From: Pseudomonas viridiflava
GTDB taxonomy: Bacteria > Pseudomonadota > Gammaproteobacteria > Pseudomonadales > Pseudomonadaceae
Length of the DNA stretch: 64,000 bases
Assembly (NCBI RefSeq): GCF_003702045.1
Contig: NZ_RBTP01000012.1
Span: 310,001 to 374,000 of the forward strand
Direction of reading: 5' to 3'
This document shows positions 44,623 to 54,253 of the stretch, one piece after another (the stretch's first letter is position 1; every line of letters begins with the position of its first letter). A program made the position numbers and the translations under genes. Below the pieces are notes generated by a model. The model had not been told where the DNA came from, ran no database searches, and saw nothing but the letters and a program-made list of their open reading frames with translations.

Positions 44623-46613
44623 CAGACACGGCTCCCGATACGTTTGAGAAACTTGAGCACGCCCTCGGGCACTTCGAAGCGACGGCGGTTGATGATGACG
44701 CCGTCCACTTTCTTGAATGCGGTATTGAGGTTGTGCAGCGTGTCTTCAAGCATCGGCACGGTGGTGTCCTTGGCCCGCACCACCAGCAGGATCAGGTCGG
44801 CATTGCGCAACAGCACGAACGCTTCCTGGTTGGTGGAAACCCCTGAAGCGTTGATCAGTACGATTTCGCCGGGTCGGGCAGGGGCGCGGTTTTCAGTGCG
44901 CACCTGATGACCCTGTTCAATCAGCAGCGCAGCCAGGCGCTCGATGACGAACGACACTCCGGCGCCAGCTTTAACGGAGGTGAAACCGAGCGTCAGGCCT
45001 TTTTCGTCCACCTGATCCAGCGGCAGGATGCCGTACACCCGGTGCAGGTTGGAGATAAACGCTGCGCTGCGTTCCTGAGCGTGTTCCAGGTCGGGGAGGG
45101 TGGTCCAGACCGGCACCTTGAACGTGCTTTCGATCTTGTCGCCGTCGTGGATGCGCTGATCCAGCAGATAGAAGAAGTACAGCGCCAGGGCTCCCACCAC
45201 CAGACTGAGCGGGAAGGCAAGCAGCACCATCATCAGACTTTTCGGGAACACCCGGCTTGGGTTGTAGGTGGCTTCTTCGATGGTTGCGATGTTGCTGATC
45301 TGACTGTTATCCAGCTCCCGGTCGATGCGGGCCTTTTCCAGGCTGTCGGTGTACAGCGCATAGCTTTTTTCCGCCGCATCCAACTCGTTTTGCAGGCGGG
45401 AAAGCTCCGGCTCCAGATTCAAGGCCTGCTGGCGGTCGGCTTCCAGTTGCGCAATTTGCGTATTCTGCTGGGCCAATTGCGTCTGTAGGCGCGCATAACT
45501 GGTCTGCTGATCGGCATACACGTTCTGCATCCGGTTGTAGATCGGATTGGGCGTGATGCTTTCCGAGCGCTGGACCGTGGCGTCCTGCTCGTTGAGCAGT
45601 TTCTTCAGGTTGTTGATTTCCTCGTTAACCGCGCGGATCGGTGGTGCCTGTTCCTTGAATGAGCGCAGCAGTTCCTGACGCTCGACTTCCTTGCCGTTGA
45701 TGCGGTTCTGCAGGTCTTGGCGGTTGGGGTTGAGGGTCAGTTCACGTCCGGCGGAAACCGTCTTGGGCTGCGCGGCCAGTTGCTTCTTCAGCAGGTCCAG
45801 GCCAGCCTTGGTCGAGGCAATAGCGCGGGTGGTGTTGTTGCGCTCGGTACGCAGGTCATTCAGCCCCTGAGAAGTGTCCGCCAGACGCTGAGAAATGCTC
45901 ACTGCGCTGAGCTGGTTCAGGTAATTCTGAATCTGCTTCTTGTACGAAATGATGTTGTCGCCAGTGTTCTTGACCTCCGATTCATAGAACGTATACAGGC
46001 TGACGCGGCCCAGGGTCTTGGTGCGTTGCACCTGATATTCCTCGATCCACGTCTTGAGCACGGTCTGTGCGGTGGTCGGGTCGTTCCAGGTGAACGTGAG
46101 CTCCATGACCGAGGAGCCGGGCTCGTGACGGACCTTGAAATTCTTTTCCAAGTCTTCGGCCATGCGTTCGGCCTGGGTGCGTTTTTCGACCAGGCCGATG
46201 AATTGCAGAACACCGCGTCCGGCGTCCACGACCGCCCCAAGCGTACTTTTGATGACTTGCTTGACCGAGGCCATGACGCCGGTTTCAGGCTCTGCCCGTG
46301 ACAGTTCGGCCAGGTATTTCTCGGACACTTTGCGCATGATCGGACGTCCCGTCAGCATGCGCTCTTCATCCAGCAGCGGGTCGCGCAGAGCGCTCGGCAC
46401 CACGATGGCCTGGCGGTTGGACAGTTCGATAGGCACGGTGCTGCTGTCACGGCCTGGCTTGACCAACAGCAGCGCGGTAGATTCATAGCGGTTGGGCAGC
46501 AGCAATGCCCCTAGCAGTACGACGATGAAGGTCGCCAGCACAGTGATCTTGACTTCGCGCCTGAAAATGAAGAGCAGGCGCAGCAGATCGCGAAATGAGC
46601 GGATATTGATCAT
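44622..46613 (-). CDS. pslE: Wzz/BY-kinase-like polysaccharide copolymerase
   Basis: 663 residues. An N-terminal membrane helix (about 20-40, VTILATFIVVLLGALLLPNRYESTALLLV) starts the Wzz domain; a long coiled coil (about 200-430) and a second membrane helix (about 470-495) follow. The C-terminal domain (537-663) looks like a BY-kinase, but its Walker A position reads SVKAGAGVS (546-554) and has no Lys-Ser/Thr, so catalytic activity is doubtful. It should set chain length and contact PslD for export. Confidence 0.85.
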   Translation of the reverse strand: MINIRSFRDLLRLLFIFRREVKITVLATFIVVLLGALLLPNRYESTALLLVKPGRDSSTVPIELSNRQAIVVPSALRDPLLDEERMLTGRPIMRKVSEKYLAELSRAEPETGVMASVKQVIKSTLGAVVDAGRGVLQFIGLVEKRTQAERMAEDLEKNFKVRHEPGSSVMELTFTWNDPTTAQTVLKTWIEEYQVQRTKTLGRVSLYTFYESEVKNTGDNIISYKKQIQNYLNQLSAVSISQRLADTSQGLNDLRTERNNTTRAIASTKAGLDLLKKQLAAQPKTVSAGRELTLNPNRQDLQNRINGKEVERQELLRSFKEQAPPIRAVNEEINNLKKLLNEQDATVQRSESITPNPIYNRMQNVYADQQTSYARLQTQLAQQNTQIAQLEADRQQALNLEPELSRLQNELDAAEKSYALYTDSLEKARIDRELDNSQISNIATIEEATYNPSRVFPKSLMMVLLAFPLSLVVGALALYFFYLLDQRIHDGDKIESTFKVPVWTTLPDLEHAQERSAAFISNLHRVYGILPLDQVDEKGLTLGFTSVKAGAGVSFVIERLAALLIEQGHQVRTENRAPARPGEIVLINASGVSTNQEAFVLLRNADLILLVVRAKDTTVPMLEDTLHNLNTAFKKVDGVIINRRRFEVPEGVLKFLKRIGSRV

Positions 46614-46630
46614 GTCTGTTTCCCTGACAA

Positions 46631-47407
46631 TTAATTGCTGTTGCGCAACTCGTAGTTCAAGCCCAGGCCGATCGACTTCGCGAACGGAATCAACTGGTTG
46701 AAATACAAGGTGACACCGTCAACTTTGTTGCCGACCGTGGATTTGGGAACGAACACGATGTCGCCGCGCTTGAGCAGGACCGGCCCGGTGGGGCCGCCTG
46801 CGCTTGCCCAGAGAAACTTGCTGTAATCGAAGAAATAGGTCTTGTAGAGCCCGTCGTCTTCCTGTCGCAGCAGGGCCACCTGAGACGCATCGGCGTCGAG
46901 CGCGACACCGCCAGCGCCAACAATGGCCTGGGCCAGACTGGTGGCTACATTGATGGGCAGGGTCACCGAATTGCGCACCGCACCGCCCACGAACACCGTG
47001 TTGCCGGGTGACTGTGCGATGTTGATGGTCAGTGCGGTTTCGCGATAGACGCTCTGCAACTTGCTTTCCAACAGGTCGTTGAGTTGCTGGAGTGTCAGAC
47101 CGGCCGCCTTGATCGTACCGATGTACGGATAGGAAAAGGTCCCGTCGTTGAGCACCTGGAACAGGGTCAATTCGTAAATGGAGTTGGCGGTAAACGCCGA
47201 GATCGACGGCGACTCACCGGTATTGCGCACGATGCGCAAGGTGTCCCCGGCACGGATGCGCTCCGGTGGCAATGGCTTGCCCGCCAATGCGCGCCCGGCA
47301 GCCTGGCCTGCTTCGATCTGCGCGGGGTCATCGGGCAGACCCACCCTTGATGGGGTGTTGCAAGCGCTTAGCAGCAATACGCTGGCGATCAGCATCACGC
47401 TCTTCAT
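46631..47407 (-). CDS. pslD: Polysaccharide export lipoprotein (Wza-like)
   Basis: 258 residues. A lipoprotein signal with the lipobox LLSAC ends at Cys16. Poly_export domain follows (PERIRAGDTLRIVRNTG, YPYIGTIKAAGLTLQQLNDLLESKLQSVYRE, VFVGGAVRNSVTLPI), as in Wza/PslD. It should form the outer-membrane or periplasmic part of the export channel. It starts 17 bases before pslE and 150 bases after the pslB stop; a pslC gene would sit in that gap in P. aeruginosa but is absent here. Confidence 0.88.
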   Translation of the reverse strand: MKSVMLIASVLLLSACNTPSRVGLPDDPAQIEAGQAAGRALAGKPLPPERIRAGDTLRIVRNTGESPSISAFTANSIYELTLFQVLNDGTFSYPYIGTIKAAGLTLQQLNDLLESKLQSVYRETALTINIAQSPGNTVFVGGAVRNSVTLPINVATSLAQAIVGAGGVALDADASQVALLRQEDDGLYKTYFFDYSKFLWASAGGPTGPVLLKRGDIVFVPKSTVGNKVDGVTLYFNQLIPFAKSIGLGLNYELRNSN

Positions 47408-47556
47408 TTATCCTGAACTCCTGTCATGCACGAATACGGCTCCCTTTCGGGTAATAAAAACATGGTTTAGGGGTACGGCCAGGTGCATTTATGTGCGCTC
47501 ATCCCTCAATGTGGGGACCCGGGGGCGGTTTCATCGGCCCCGAGCATTTTCCCGTT

Positions 47557-49014
47557 TCAGACCTTTACAGCTTGCTCCGGCACGCGCCCGTAGACATCGG
47601 TGAAGCGCACGATGTCGTCTTCACCCAAGTATTCGCCGCTCTGCACTTCGATCATCACCAGGTCAATCACGCCGGGATTGACCAGACGGTGGGTGAAACC
47701 GGGTTTGATGAACGTCGATTCGTTGGTGTCGAGCATGAATTCGCGTTCGCCGTTGGTGACGCGGGCCATGCCGCTGACCACGATCCAGTGCTCGCTACGG
47801 TGGTGGTGCATCTGCAACGAAAGCGAGGCTTGCGGACGGACCACGATGCGCTTGATCTTGAAACGCTTGCCTTCCTCCAGAACGGTGTACGTGCCCCAAG
47901 GGCGGGTGACCGTGCGGTGCAGGCGATAGGCATCATGACCCTGGCGCTTGAGTTCCTGGGCAATGACCTTGACGTCCTGCGTGCGTGTGCCATCGGCGAT
48001 CAGCAAGGCGTCGGGGGTGTCGATGATAATCAGATTGTCCAGGCCGATACCGCCGACCAGCCGCTTGGGCGAGTCGATGTAGCAGTTGGTCACGTCATGC
48101 AGCACGGTCTGGCCGTTGCACTGATTGCCCTGAGGGTCGGCACCGCTCAGTTCGCGCACCGCTTCCCAGGAGCCGATGTCGCTCCAGCCAAGCTCGCACG
48201 GCACGACGGCGACTTTGTCGGAGTGCTCCATTAACGCGTAATCGATCGAAATGTCCGGCACCAGGCCGAACGTTTCGCTGTCCAGCTCGACTTGCAACTC
48301 GCGATTGCCTTCCTTGCTCAGGCTCAGTTCCAGGCAAGCATTGACGGCGCTCACGACTTCGGGAGCATGGGTCTGGAGTTCACGCAACACGGCATCGGCG
48401 CGCATGCAGAACATGCCAGCGTTCCACAAGTGCAGACCGCCATCCAGATAGCCCTTAGCCGTGGCGGCATCGGGTTTTTCGACAAAGCGGGCGACTTGCC
48501 AGGCATCGGGGGTGAGCGATTGGCCTTTCTCGATGTAACCAAAGCCGGTTTCAGGTTTGGTCGGCACGATGCCGAAAGTGACCAGCCATCCTTGCGCTGC
48601 CAGGTCCTGCGCAGCCGTCACGGCGCGAGAAAAGGCCTCGACGTCGGTGATCAGATGGTCGGCAGGCAACACCAGCAATTGTGCGTCGCCACCGTACAGC
48701 CGGGTGACGTGCAAGGCAGCGGCCGCGATGGCGGCTGCCGTGTTGCGACCGAACGGTTCCAGAATGAAATCCAGCCGGACCTTGGTTTTGTTCAACTGAC
48801 GATAGTCATCGACCGTGCGGAAATAGACTTCGCGATTGGTCACGGTCAACAGGCGTTCGACGTGGGGCAGGGTCGCCGCGCGCTTGAAGGTTTTTTGCAG
48901 CAAACTTTCCCCGTCGGGAAGGCGCATGAACGGCTTGGGCATGGCCTCCCGGGAAACGGGCCACAAACGGGTGCCGGAGCCGCCGGCGATGATGCAGGGA
49001 ATGAGGGAGCTCAT
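47557..49014 (-). CDS. pslB: Mannose-1-phosphate guanylyltransferase/mannose-6-phosphate isomerase
   Basis: 485 residues from the ATG at 49014, which overlaps the pslA stop; a TTG one codon earlier is less likely. The N-terminal GGSGTRLWPVSREAMPKPF is the GDP-mannose pyrophosphorylase signature, FVEKPD and the NAGMF-like ground fit, and the C-terminal cupin (HHHRSEHWIVVSGMARVTNGE) is the isomerase domain. It makes GDP-mannose for the exopolysaccharide. It is an AlgA/PslB-type enzyme. Confidence 0.93.
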   Translation of the reverse strand: MSSLIPCIIAGGSGTRLWPVSREAMPKPFMRLPDGESLLQKTFKRAATLPHVERLLTVTNREVYFRTVDDYRQLNKTKVRLDFILEPFGRNTAAAIAAAALHVTRLYGGDAQLLVLPADHLITDVEAFSRAVTAAQDLAAQGWLVTFGIVPTKPETGFGYIEKGQSLTPDAWQVARFVEKPDAATAKGYLDGGLHLWNAGMFCMRADAVLRELQTHAPEVVSAVNACLELSLSKEGNRELQVELDSETFGLVPDISIDYALMEHSDKVAVVPCELGWSDIGSWEAVRELSGADPQGNQCNGQTVLHDVTNCYIDSPKRLVGGIGLDNLIIIDTPDALLIADGTRTQDVKVIAQELKRQGHDAYRLHRTVTRPWGTYTVLEEGKRFKIKRIVVRPQASLSLQMHHHRSEHWIVVSGMARVTNGEREFMLDTNESTFIKPGFTHRLVNPGVIDLVMIEVQSGEYLGEDDIVRFTDVYGRVPEQAVKV

Positions 49015-50450
49015 CAATAAGCCTCACGAGTGAAGAGCACTGCCGGAACAGTGCGCATAAGGATGTAGAGGTCGAACCAGACGGACCAGTTTTCTATGTA
49101 CTCAAGATCGAATTCGACGCGTTTTTCGATTTTTTCCACGGTGTCTGTTTCCCCACGATAGCCGTTGATCTGAGCCAGCCCGGTGATGCCGGGTTTGACT
49201 CGATGTCGCGACGTGTACTCCTTCACCGCCTGCTCGAAAAGAATGCCGGCCGCTTTCGTTGCCGTTGCATGGGGGCGCGGGCCCACCATCGACATGCTGC
49301 CTGCCACTACATTGAACAGCTGTGGCAGTTCATCCAGGCTGGTCTTGCGGATGAAGCGCCCGACCCGGGTGATCCTGGCATCGCCCCGGGTGGTCTGTTT
49401 TTCCGCCGTTGCATCGGCCTGGTGCTGATGCATTGAACGAAACTTGAATACCTCAATGAGGCGATTGTTGTAGCCATAGCGCTTTTGTTTGAAGAACACC
49501 GGTCCCGGCGAGTCGAGCTTGATGGCCAGTGCGACCAGCGCCATGAGGGGAGAGAGCACCAGCAATGCCAACGAGGACAGCACGATGTCCTCTGCGCGTT
49601 TGATAAAAGGGGACCAGCCGCTGAGCGGCATGTCCGAGGCATTGAACATCGGCAGCTTCGCCACTTCGGTGATGCGGTTATGGCTGTGACGAAAGGCAAC
49701 CATGTCCGGCACCAGCAACACGTTGACCGGGAACCGGCGCAGCTCGTGAATGATGTGGTCCATTCGGTTTTCCGCCGTCCAGGGCAAGGCAACCAGCACC
49801 TGAGTGACTTTTTCCTCGCGGATCAACCGCTCCAGGTCGCTGGTGTTGCCCAGCAATGGCAGGTTGGCAACGGTCTTGGGCATACGGCCGATGCGGTCAT
49901 CGATAAAACCGGTCACGCCGGAACGAATATCCTGATGCTGGAGCAGGTATTCGGCCAGGCGCAGGCCGTTTTCGGTCGCCCCCAGAATCACCGAGTTCTG
50001 CAGGAAAACACCTTTGCGCATCTGATGTTTGAACAGCGCCAGCAGGATCAGCCGAACGACGAAGAACAGTACGAGGCTGGCCAGGTACCAGATCACCAGT
50101 TGCTCGTTGGAGAAATAGCTGAATAGCCCCAGGGTGCGCTGCATGAACAGCAGGAGCCCGAAAGACGCCGACCAGGCGATGACGATCGAGCGCAGTCGCA
50201 GCGCGTTGCTGAACAGTGCCTCCGAGTACACGCCCATCGCCTGGAAAATCAGCACCACGACAATGCCGAAGAACAGCTGCATCGCCACATAACTCTGCGG
50301 TTTATCCACCCCTCCGTCCTGCACGAAGGCAGCGAGCAGCAGGCCGGGCAGCATGCAGGCCAGGCCATGCACAATGCGTATCCCGAACAAAAGGTACTCC
50401 ACCAGGCTGGTGCGAGTGAGCGACAGGCTGTCTACCGGTTGCAACCTCAT
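49014..50450 (-). CDS. pslA: Undecaprenyl-phosphate sugar phosphotransferase
   Basis: 478 residues. Four to five N-terminal membrane helices (about 15-120) and a CoA-binding-like middle are followed by a further membrane segment near 290 ([21 protein letters not shown]). The C-terminal bacterial sugar transferase domain has [35 protein letters not shown] and SMVGPRPH, with the catalytic Asp-Glu pair. It loads the first sugar phosphate on undecaprenyl phosphate. First gene of the operon, with AAGGGAG before the ATG. Confidence 0.92.
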   Translation of the reverse strand: MRLQPVDSLSLTRTSLVEYLLFGIRIVHGLACMLPGLLLAAFVQDGGVDKPQSYVAMQLFFGIVVVLIFQAMGVYSEALFSNALRLRSIVIAWSASFGLLLFMQRTLGLFSYFSNEQLVIWYLASLVLFFVVRLILLALFKHQMRKGVFLQNSVILGATENGLRLAEYLLQHQDIRSGVTGFIDDRIGRMPKTVANLPLLGNTSDLERLIREEKVTQVLVALPWTAENRMDHIIHELRRFPVNVLLVPDMVAFRHSHNRITEVAKLPMFNASDMPLSGWSPFIKRAEDIVLSSLALLVLSPLMALVALAIKLDSPGPVFFKQKRYGYNNRLIEVFKFRSMHQHQADATAEKQTTRGDARITRVGRFIRKTSLDELPQLFNVVAGSMSMVGPRPHATATKAAGILFEQAVKEYTSRHRVKPGITGLAQINGYRGETDTVEKIEKRVEFDLEYIENWSVWFDLYILMRTVPAVLFTREAY

Positions 50451-50970
50451 AAGGCTCCCTTACTTCCTGTAAACCCACGGCGTTGTGGCCGACTGTTCAT
50501 ATGAGCTGTGGGGGTGTCGTGCAGAGTCAAAAAAACGCCTTTTCCCGATAGTTGGCTCAAGCGTAGCCAATAATTTGTCGAGTCGAGGAGTTTTGGCACC
50601 GTTATTTGTGGCTAACCCTTTGTGTATATCGGCCGACCCCTGCGTTAACGTGAGAAATTTCAACCATTTGTGAGTGAAAGCACTCAAACGAATGTTCTGG
50701 CCTTAGTAAAGCCCATGAAACAGGAGAGCGGAGGAAGAAAAATCCGTCAGTGAGTACAGGCCGAGTGCCGGTAGACGGGGGGTGGGCCATTTGCCTCAGG
50801 TTTTACGGAGCGATGGGTGGCCAGAGGGTCTGAAAAAATATTCATAAGGAAGGGGTTTTTTTGAGTTCGGCGGGGTCACAACCATGCGCTGTGCCAACTG
50901 CAGTCAGGCGCTGGCCAACACAGGCGTCACTCATACGGGGTACTCGTACCGGTCACCAGAGGGAGTTTTC
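50451..50970. other. Gene-free leader region between pslA and the lipid kinase
   Basis: About 520 bases. It must hold the psl promoter on the minus strand and the promoter of the lipid kinase on the plus strand, but I see no clear sigma-70, sigma-54 or AlgT box. On the minus strand, ACAGGAAGTAAGGGAG next to the pslA ATG has GGA motifs that CsrA/RsmA could bind. Short reading frames here lack start sites. Confidence 0.4.
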
Positions 50971-51891
50971 ATGACACAACGCAGGGCTATGCTCATTCTT
51001 CATGGCAAGCAATCGCTCAACGAAGACGTGAGAAACGGCGTCGCCGAAAAACGCAGGCAGGGCTGGGAGCTGGAGGTACGCCTGACCTGGGAGGCGGGCG
51101 ACGCACAGAGACTGGTTGCCGAGGCGCTGGCAGCCGGGCATCGGCATATCGTGGCGGGAGGTGGAGACGGCACGCTGCGTGACATCGCCGAAGCGCTGGC
51201 GCAGGCGTCGACGCCCGATACCAGCCTCACCATTCTGCCGCTGGGCACCGCCAATGATTTTGCACGGGCGGCGGGTGTGCCGCTTGAGGTTGATCAGGCG
51301 TTGGAGCTGATGGACGTCACGCCTCGGGCTGTGGATCTGGGGGAGGTGGGCGGCAAGCTCTTCCTGAACATGGCCACGGGCGGCTTCGGTAGTCAGGTGA
51401 CGGCTAACACGTCGGAAGACCTCAAGAAAGTGCTTGGCGGCGCGGCCTATCTGTTCACCGGTCTGACACGGTTCAGCGAGCTGCACGCTGCGTATGGCGA
51501 ACTGACGGGACCTGATTTTCACTGGCGTGGCGATCTTCTCGCGCTGGGCATCGGCAACGGTCGCCAGGCGGGTGGCGGGCATGTGCTTTGCCCGACTGCG
51601 CTGGCCGACGATGGCTTGCTCGATATCAGTATCCTGCCCGCGCCTCAAGAGGTCGTCGGCACGTTGAAAAGCTTGCTGGAGGGTGGTTTGGGCTTGGACA
51701 ATATGTTCGTTCGTGCACGCCTGCCCTGGGTCGAACTCAAGTCTGCGAAAGGGCTGGAAATCAACCTGGATGGGGAGCCGTTGTCGGGTGAAGATCTGCG
51801 GTTCGTCGCACGTCCGGGTGCGCTGAACGTGCACCTGCCCGAAGACTCGGCGGTGTTGGGACGTGTGGCGCAGCTCAATCGTCCAGGCTGA
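50971..51891 (+). CDS. YegS/BmrU-like lipid kinase
   Basis: 306 residues from the ATG at 50971 with GGAG 6 bases before it. The diacylglycerol-kinase catalytic motif GGGDGTL is at 63-69, followed by LPLGTANDFARAAGVP and LFLNMATGGFGSQVT, the ATP- and metal-binding elements, and a C-terminal DGLLDISILP region. It matches YegS (phosphatidylglycerol kinase in vitro). The frame extends upstream to 50884 with no support. Its end overlaps the response regulator (opposite strand) by 17 bases. Confidence 0.9.
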   Translation: MTQRRAMLILHGKQSLNEDVRNGVAEKRRQGWELEVRLTWEAGDAQRLVAEALAAGHRHIVAGGGDGTLRDIAEALAQASTPDTSLTILPLGTANDFARAAGVPLEVDQALELMDVTPRAVDLGEVGGKLFLNMATGGFGSQVTANTSEDLKKVLGGAAYLFTGLTRFSELHAAYGELTGPDFHWRGDLLALGIGNGRQAGGGHVLCPTALADDGLLDISILPAPQEVVGTLKSLLEGGLGLDNMFVRARLPWVELKSAKGLEINLDGEPLSGEDLRFVARPGALNVHLPEDSAVLGRVAQLNRPG

Positions 51892-52537
51892 TAATTCGCT
51901 CTCTGACGCAGAACAGTACAAGACCGGCCACATCGAAGATCTGCAGGCGCTTCATTATTTGCGAACGGTGCGTTTCGACGGTCTTGATGCTCAGGTTCAA
52001 ACCCGTGGCGATTTCGCGCGTGGATTTGCCTCGCACGATCAGCCGCAGGATTTCCAGCTGGCGAGCCGTGAGGTTGTATTTTTCCTGCGGCAGTTCGGGT
52101 TTTGTCGCACGCTGTCCCAGCAGGGCGCGCTTGATGACGGTATGCGCAATCGCCGGGCTCAGGTAGCGTTCACCGTTGCGCAGCGCCTTGAGGGCCTGTT
52201 CCAGTTCTGTCGCGGTCGCATCCTTGAGTAGATAGCCGTGAGCACCGGCTTCCAGTGCGCGCATGATGACATCCGGTTCGGTGTGCATCGACAGAATCAG
52301 CACTTTGCAATCGGGCTGGACCTCAAGCAGCTGCGCCAGGGCGTCGAGACCGTCGATGTCCTTCATGCTGATATCCAGCAGAATGATGTCAGGCCTCAAG
52401 CGTTGTGCAAGGCTCGTTAACTGGCTGCCGTCGCAGGCTTCTCCCACGATGGCGTAACCGGGGATGTCCGACACTAGCGCACGGACGCCAGCTCTGATCA
52501 GTGAATGGTCGTCGACCAGTAACAGGTTGCAGGTCAT
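51875..52537 (-). CDS. NarL/LuxR-family response regulator
   Basis: 220 residues from the ATG at 52537. Receiver domain with Asp9-Asp10, phospho-acceptor Asp55 (PDIILLDISMKDIDG) and Lys105-region (YLLKDA); C-terminal LuxR helix-turn-helix (LTARQLEILRLIVRGKSTREIATGLNLSIKTVETHRSQIMKRL). It overlaps the stop of the sensor kinase upstream (ATGA), so the two are translated together. The frame continues to 52585 without a start signal. Targets unknown. Confidence 0.92.
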   Translation of the reverse strand: MTCNLLLVDDHSLIRAGVRALVSDIPGYAIVGEACDGSQLTSLAQRLRPDIILLDISMKDIDGLDALAQLLEVQPDCKVLILSMHTEPDVIMRALEAGAHGYLLKDATATELEQALKALRNGERYLSPAIAHTVIKRALLGQRATKPELPQEKYNLTARQLEILRLIVRGKSTREIATGLNLSIKTVETHRSQIMKRLQIFDVAGLVLFCVRERIISLDD

Positions 52538-53427
52538 GTGGGTTTCTTGTGCAAACGGGCGCGCTCGTTGGAACGGGGTGCCCAAGGAAACGATACCTCG
52601 ATTCGGGTGCCCAGCCCCGGACTGCTCTGCAACGACCAGGAACCGCCCAGCAGCATCACACGTTCGCGCATGCCGGCCAGGCCTCGTTGCCCCTCGTTGA
52701 GCGGATGGACAGCCGGGTCGAAGCCTTTTCCGTCATCGGCGATGAATAGAGACAAACCGCCCGGTTGACGCTCCAGGCGTATCAACAGGTTTTTCGCCTC
52801 TGCGTAGCGCAGCATGTTGGTCGCGGCTTCCTGGCAAATTCGATACGCAGCGACGGCCATCTCGTCAGGAACACCGTTCAGACTTTGCCGACACTCCAGG
52901 CTCCAACTGATCGGGCTGCCCGCCAGGGCGGTGACCAAGTGGGCGCGCAACCCGTCTTCAAGCCCCAGGCTCGCCAATTGACGAGGATTGAGAATGGTCG
53001 AGAGGTCGCGGACTTTGTCCAACGTCTGCGCAAGCGTTGCATCCAGTTGCTCGGCGTGGGTATCGAGCTCGGCAGGCATTCGACGCTGCAGCCAGGCGAG
53101 TTGCAACTGCGCACTGGTCAGCATCTGGCCGATATCGTCATGAAGTTCACGACTGAGGTGATGTCGCTCGGTTTCCTGCACCGCCAGCATCCGCTCCGCC
53201 AGTTCCTGTGGCCGCAGCTGGATCAACCTGCTGGCGCGCCATTGGTAGAGGCCAACGCTGGCAAACGTTGCGAGATTGAGGGTCAGTAGCAGGGCGGGGA
53301 ATTCTGCAGAGCGGGCGAACAGCACAAGATTGCCGAGTGCTGCGCTGGCGCACAGTGCGGCAGTGCCCCACTGGACCGTCTTGGTCGTGTTGGGCCAGTA
53401 CCTGAAAGACCGGAGGATGGCATTCAT
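52534..53427 (-). CDS. HisKA_3-type sensor histidine kinase
   Basis: 297 residues. Two N-terminal membrane helices (about 20-38 and 44-62) with almost no periplasmic loop are followed by the dimerisation helix with ETERHHLSRELHDDIGQML (His96), the N box ATNMLRYAEAKN and the G box DDGKGF. This is the UhpB/NarX-type fold. With no sensory domain outside the membrane it may sense membrane state or act with a partner. It is the first gene of a two-gene unit with the NarL-type regulator. Confidence 0.9.
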   Translation of the reverse strand: MNAILRSFRYWPNTTKTVQWGTAALCASAALGNLVLFARSAEFPALLLTLNLATFASVGLYQWRASRLIQLRPQELAERMLAVQETERHHLSRELHDDIGQMLTSAQLQLAWLQRRMPAELDTHAEQLDATLAQTLDKVRDLSTILNPRQLASLGLEDGLRAHLVTALAGSPISWSLECRQSLNGVPDEMAVAAYRICQEAATNMLRYAEAKNLLIRLERQPGGLSLFIADDGKGFDPAVHPLNEGQRGLAGMRERVMLLGGSWSLQSSPGLGTRIEVSFPWAPRSNERARLHKKPT

Positions 53428-53821
53428 GTCGATCAGCGCCGTTAATCGTCATCGCCGTTAATGTGACTGGGTGATATCAAATTGATGTCGCTCGACGTAT
53501 TAATGAACAGACTCAGTATATTCATGAAAACAGAACTCGACACTTTTGATTCCTTTCCGGTCACGCCTGAGAACGATAAGTCACAGGCACCGGGCAATCT
53601 TACCTTAATGCGGCACTCGCCAAGCGTTTACCTGCGCCTTCCCGATAAAGTGAAGGCACTCAGGCCGATAATTGAAAGAGGGGGTAATGAACAGTTGGAA
53701 CGGCGGCGAGCGAGGCATAACAGTATTCGGACTCCAGCGCCGTCCCTTGCGAAAGTAAGTCAGGTCGGGCACGAAGAAGGCATGGGGTTTTCCGGTACAT
53801 TCCAATGTTTTTCGTTGCGCT
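53428..53821. other. Gene-free region upstream of the sensor kinase
   Basis: About 390 bases between the kinase and a small unknown gene. A plus-strand frame from 53482 to 53916 exists, but it has no ribosome binding site and its end lies antisense to the small gene at 53822. The promoter of the kinase must be here on the minus strand; no clear boxes seen. Confidence 0.35.
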
Positions 53822-54253
53822 TTATTCTCGAGCGGAGCCCGCTGCATGGTCTGCACACGCCGACAGGGAAGCGAGCTTGCCCAACAGTTCCTGCTGCTCC
53901 TCGTTGTCCATCGTAAGTTCTCCGGTCTTTGGATCCAGAAACTCCAGTTGCCAGGAAATCAATGCAAGGCAACTTTTAACCGTTGCCAGTGTTTCCTGTG
54001 ACAGTCGGGTCACAGGTTCGGCACCGTCGAGTAAACCCCGCAGTTGCCGCGAAAAGTCGGCGATGCATTTGACTGATGCGTTATCCGCCTTATCGGTGAG
54101 CGTCAGCAGTGACGCCAACAGACAACGAATGGCATCTTCGTCATCACCGATCAACTCAAGGTGCGACAGGCATTCTTCCGATTTATACAGAAGCGCCTGC
54201 GACTCGGTTAGAAACTGGTCACGTTTTTCGTGCCAATCGTTACTGCTCAGCAT
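53822..54253 (-). CDS. Unknown helical protein, 143 residues
   Basis: The product is rich in Leu, Glu, Ser and Asp, has no membrane segment, and looks all-helical (ESQALLYKSEECLSHLELIG, RCLLASLLTLTDKADNASVKCIADFSRQLRGLL, TLATVKSCLALISWQLEFLDPKTG). The length and helix pattern could suit a four-helix bundle such as an Hpt or a chaperone-like protein, but no conserved His is evident. It is next to the CheV gene, in the opposite orientation, and to the sensor kinase. Not recognised; codon use is like the neighbours. Confidence 0.55.
   Translation of the reverse strand: MLSSNDWHEKRDQFLTESQALLYKSEECLSHLELIGDDEDAIRCLLASLLTLTDKADNASVKCIADFSRQLRGLLDGAEPVTRLSQETLATVKSCLALISWQLEFLDPKTGELTMDNEEQQELLGKLASLSACADHAAGSARE

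Noticed and set aside
50593-50612. Possible sigma-54 promoter TGGCAC-N5-TTTG before the lipid kinase
   Set aside because: The -12 element lacks the GC of TTGC, so the match is too weak.
53482-53916. Plus-strand frame of 144 codons upstream of the sensor kinase
   Set aside because: No ribosome binding site, no family pattern, and its end is antisense to a better minus-strand frame at 53822-54253.
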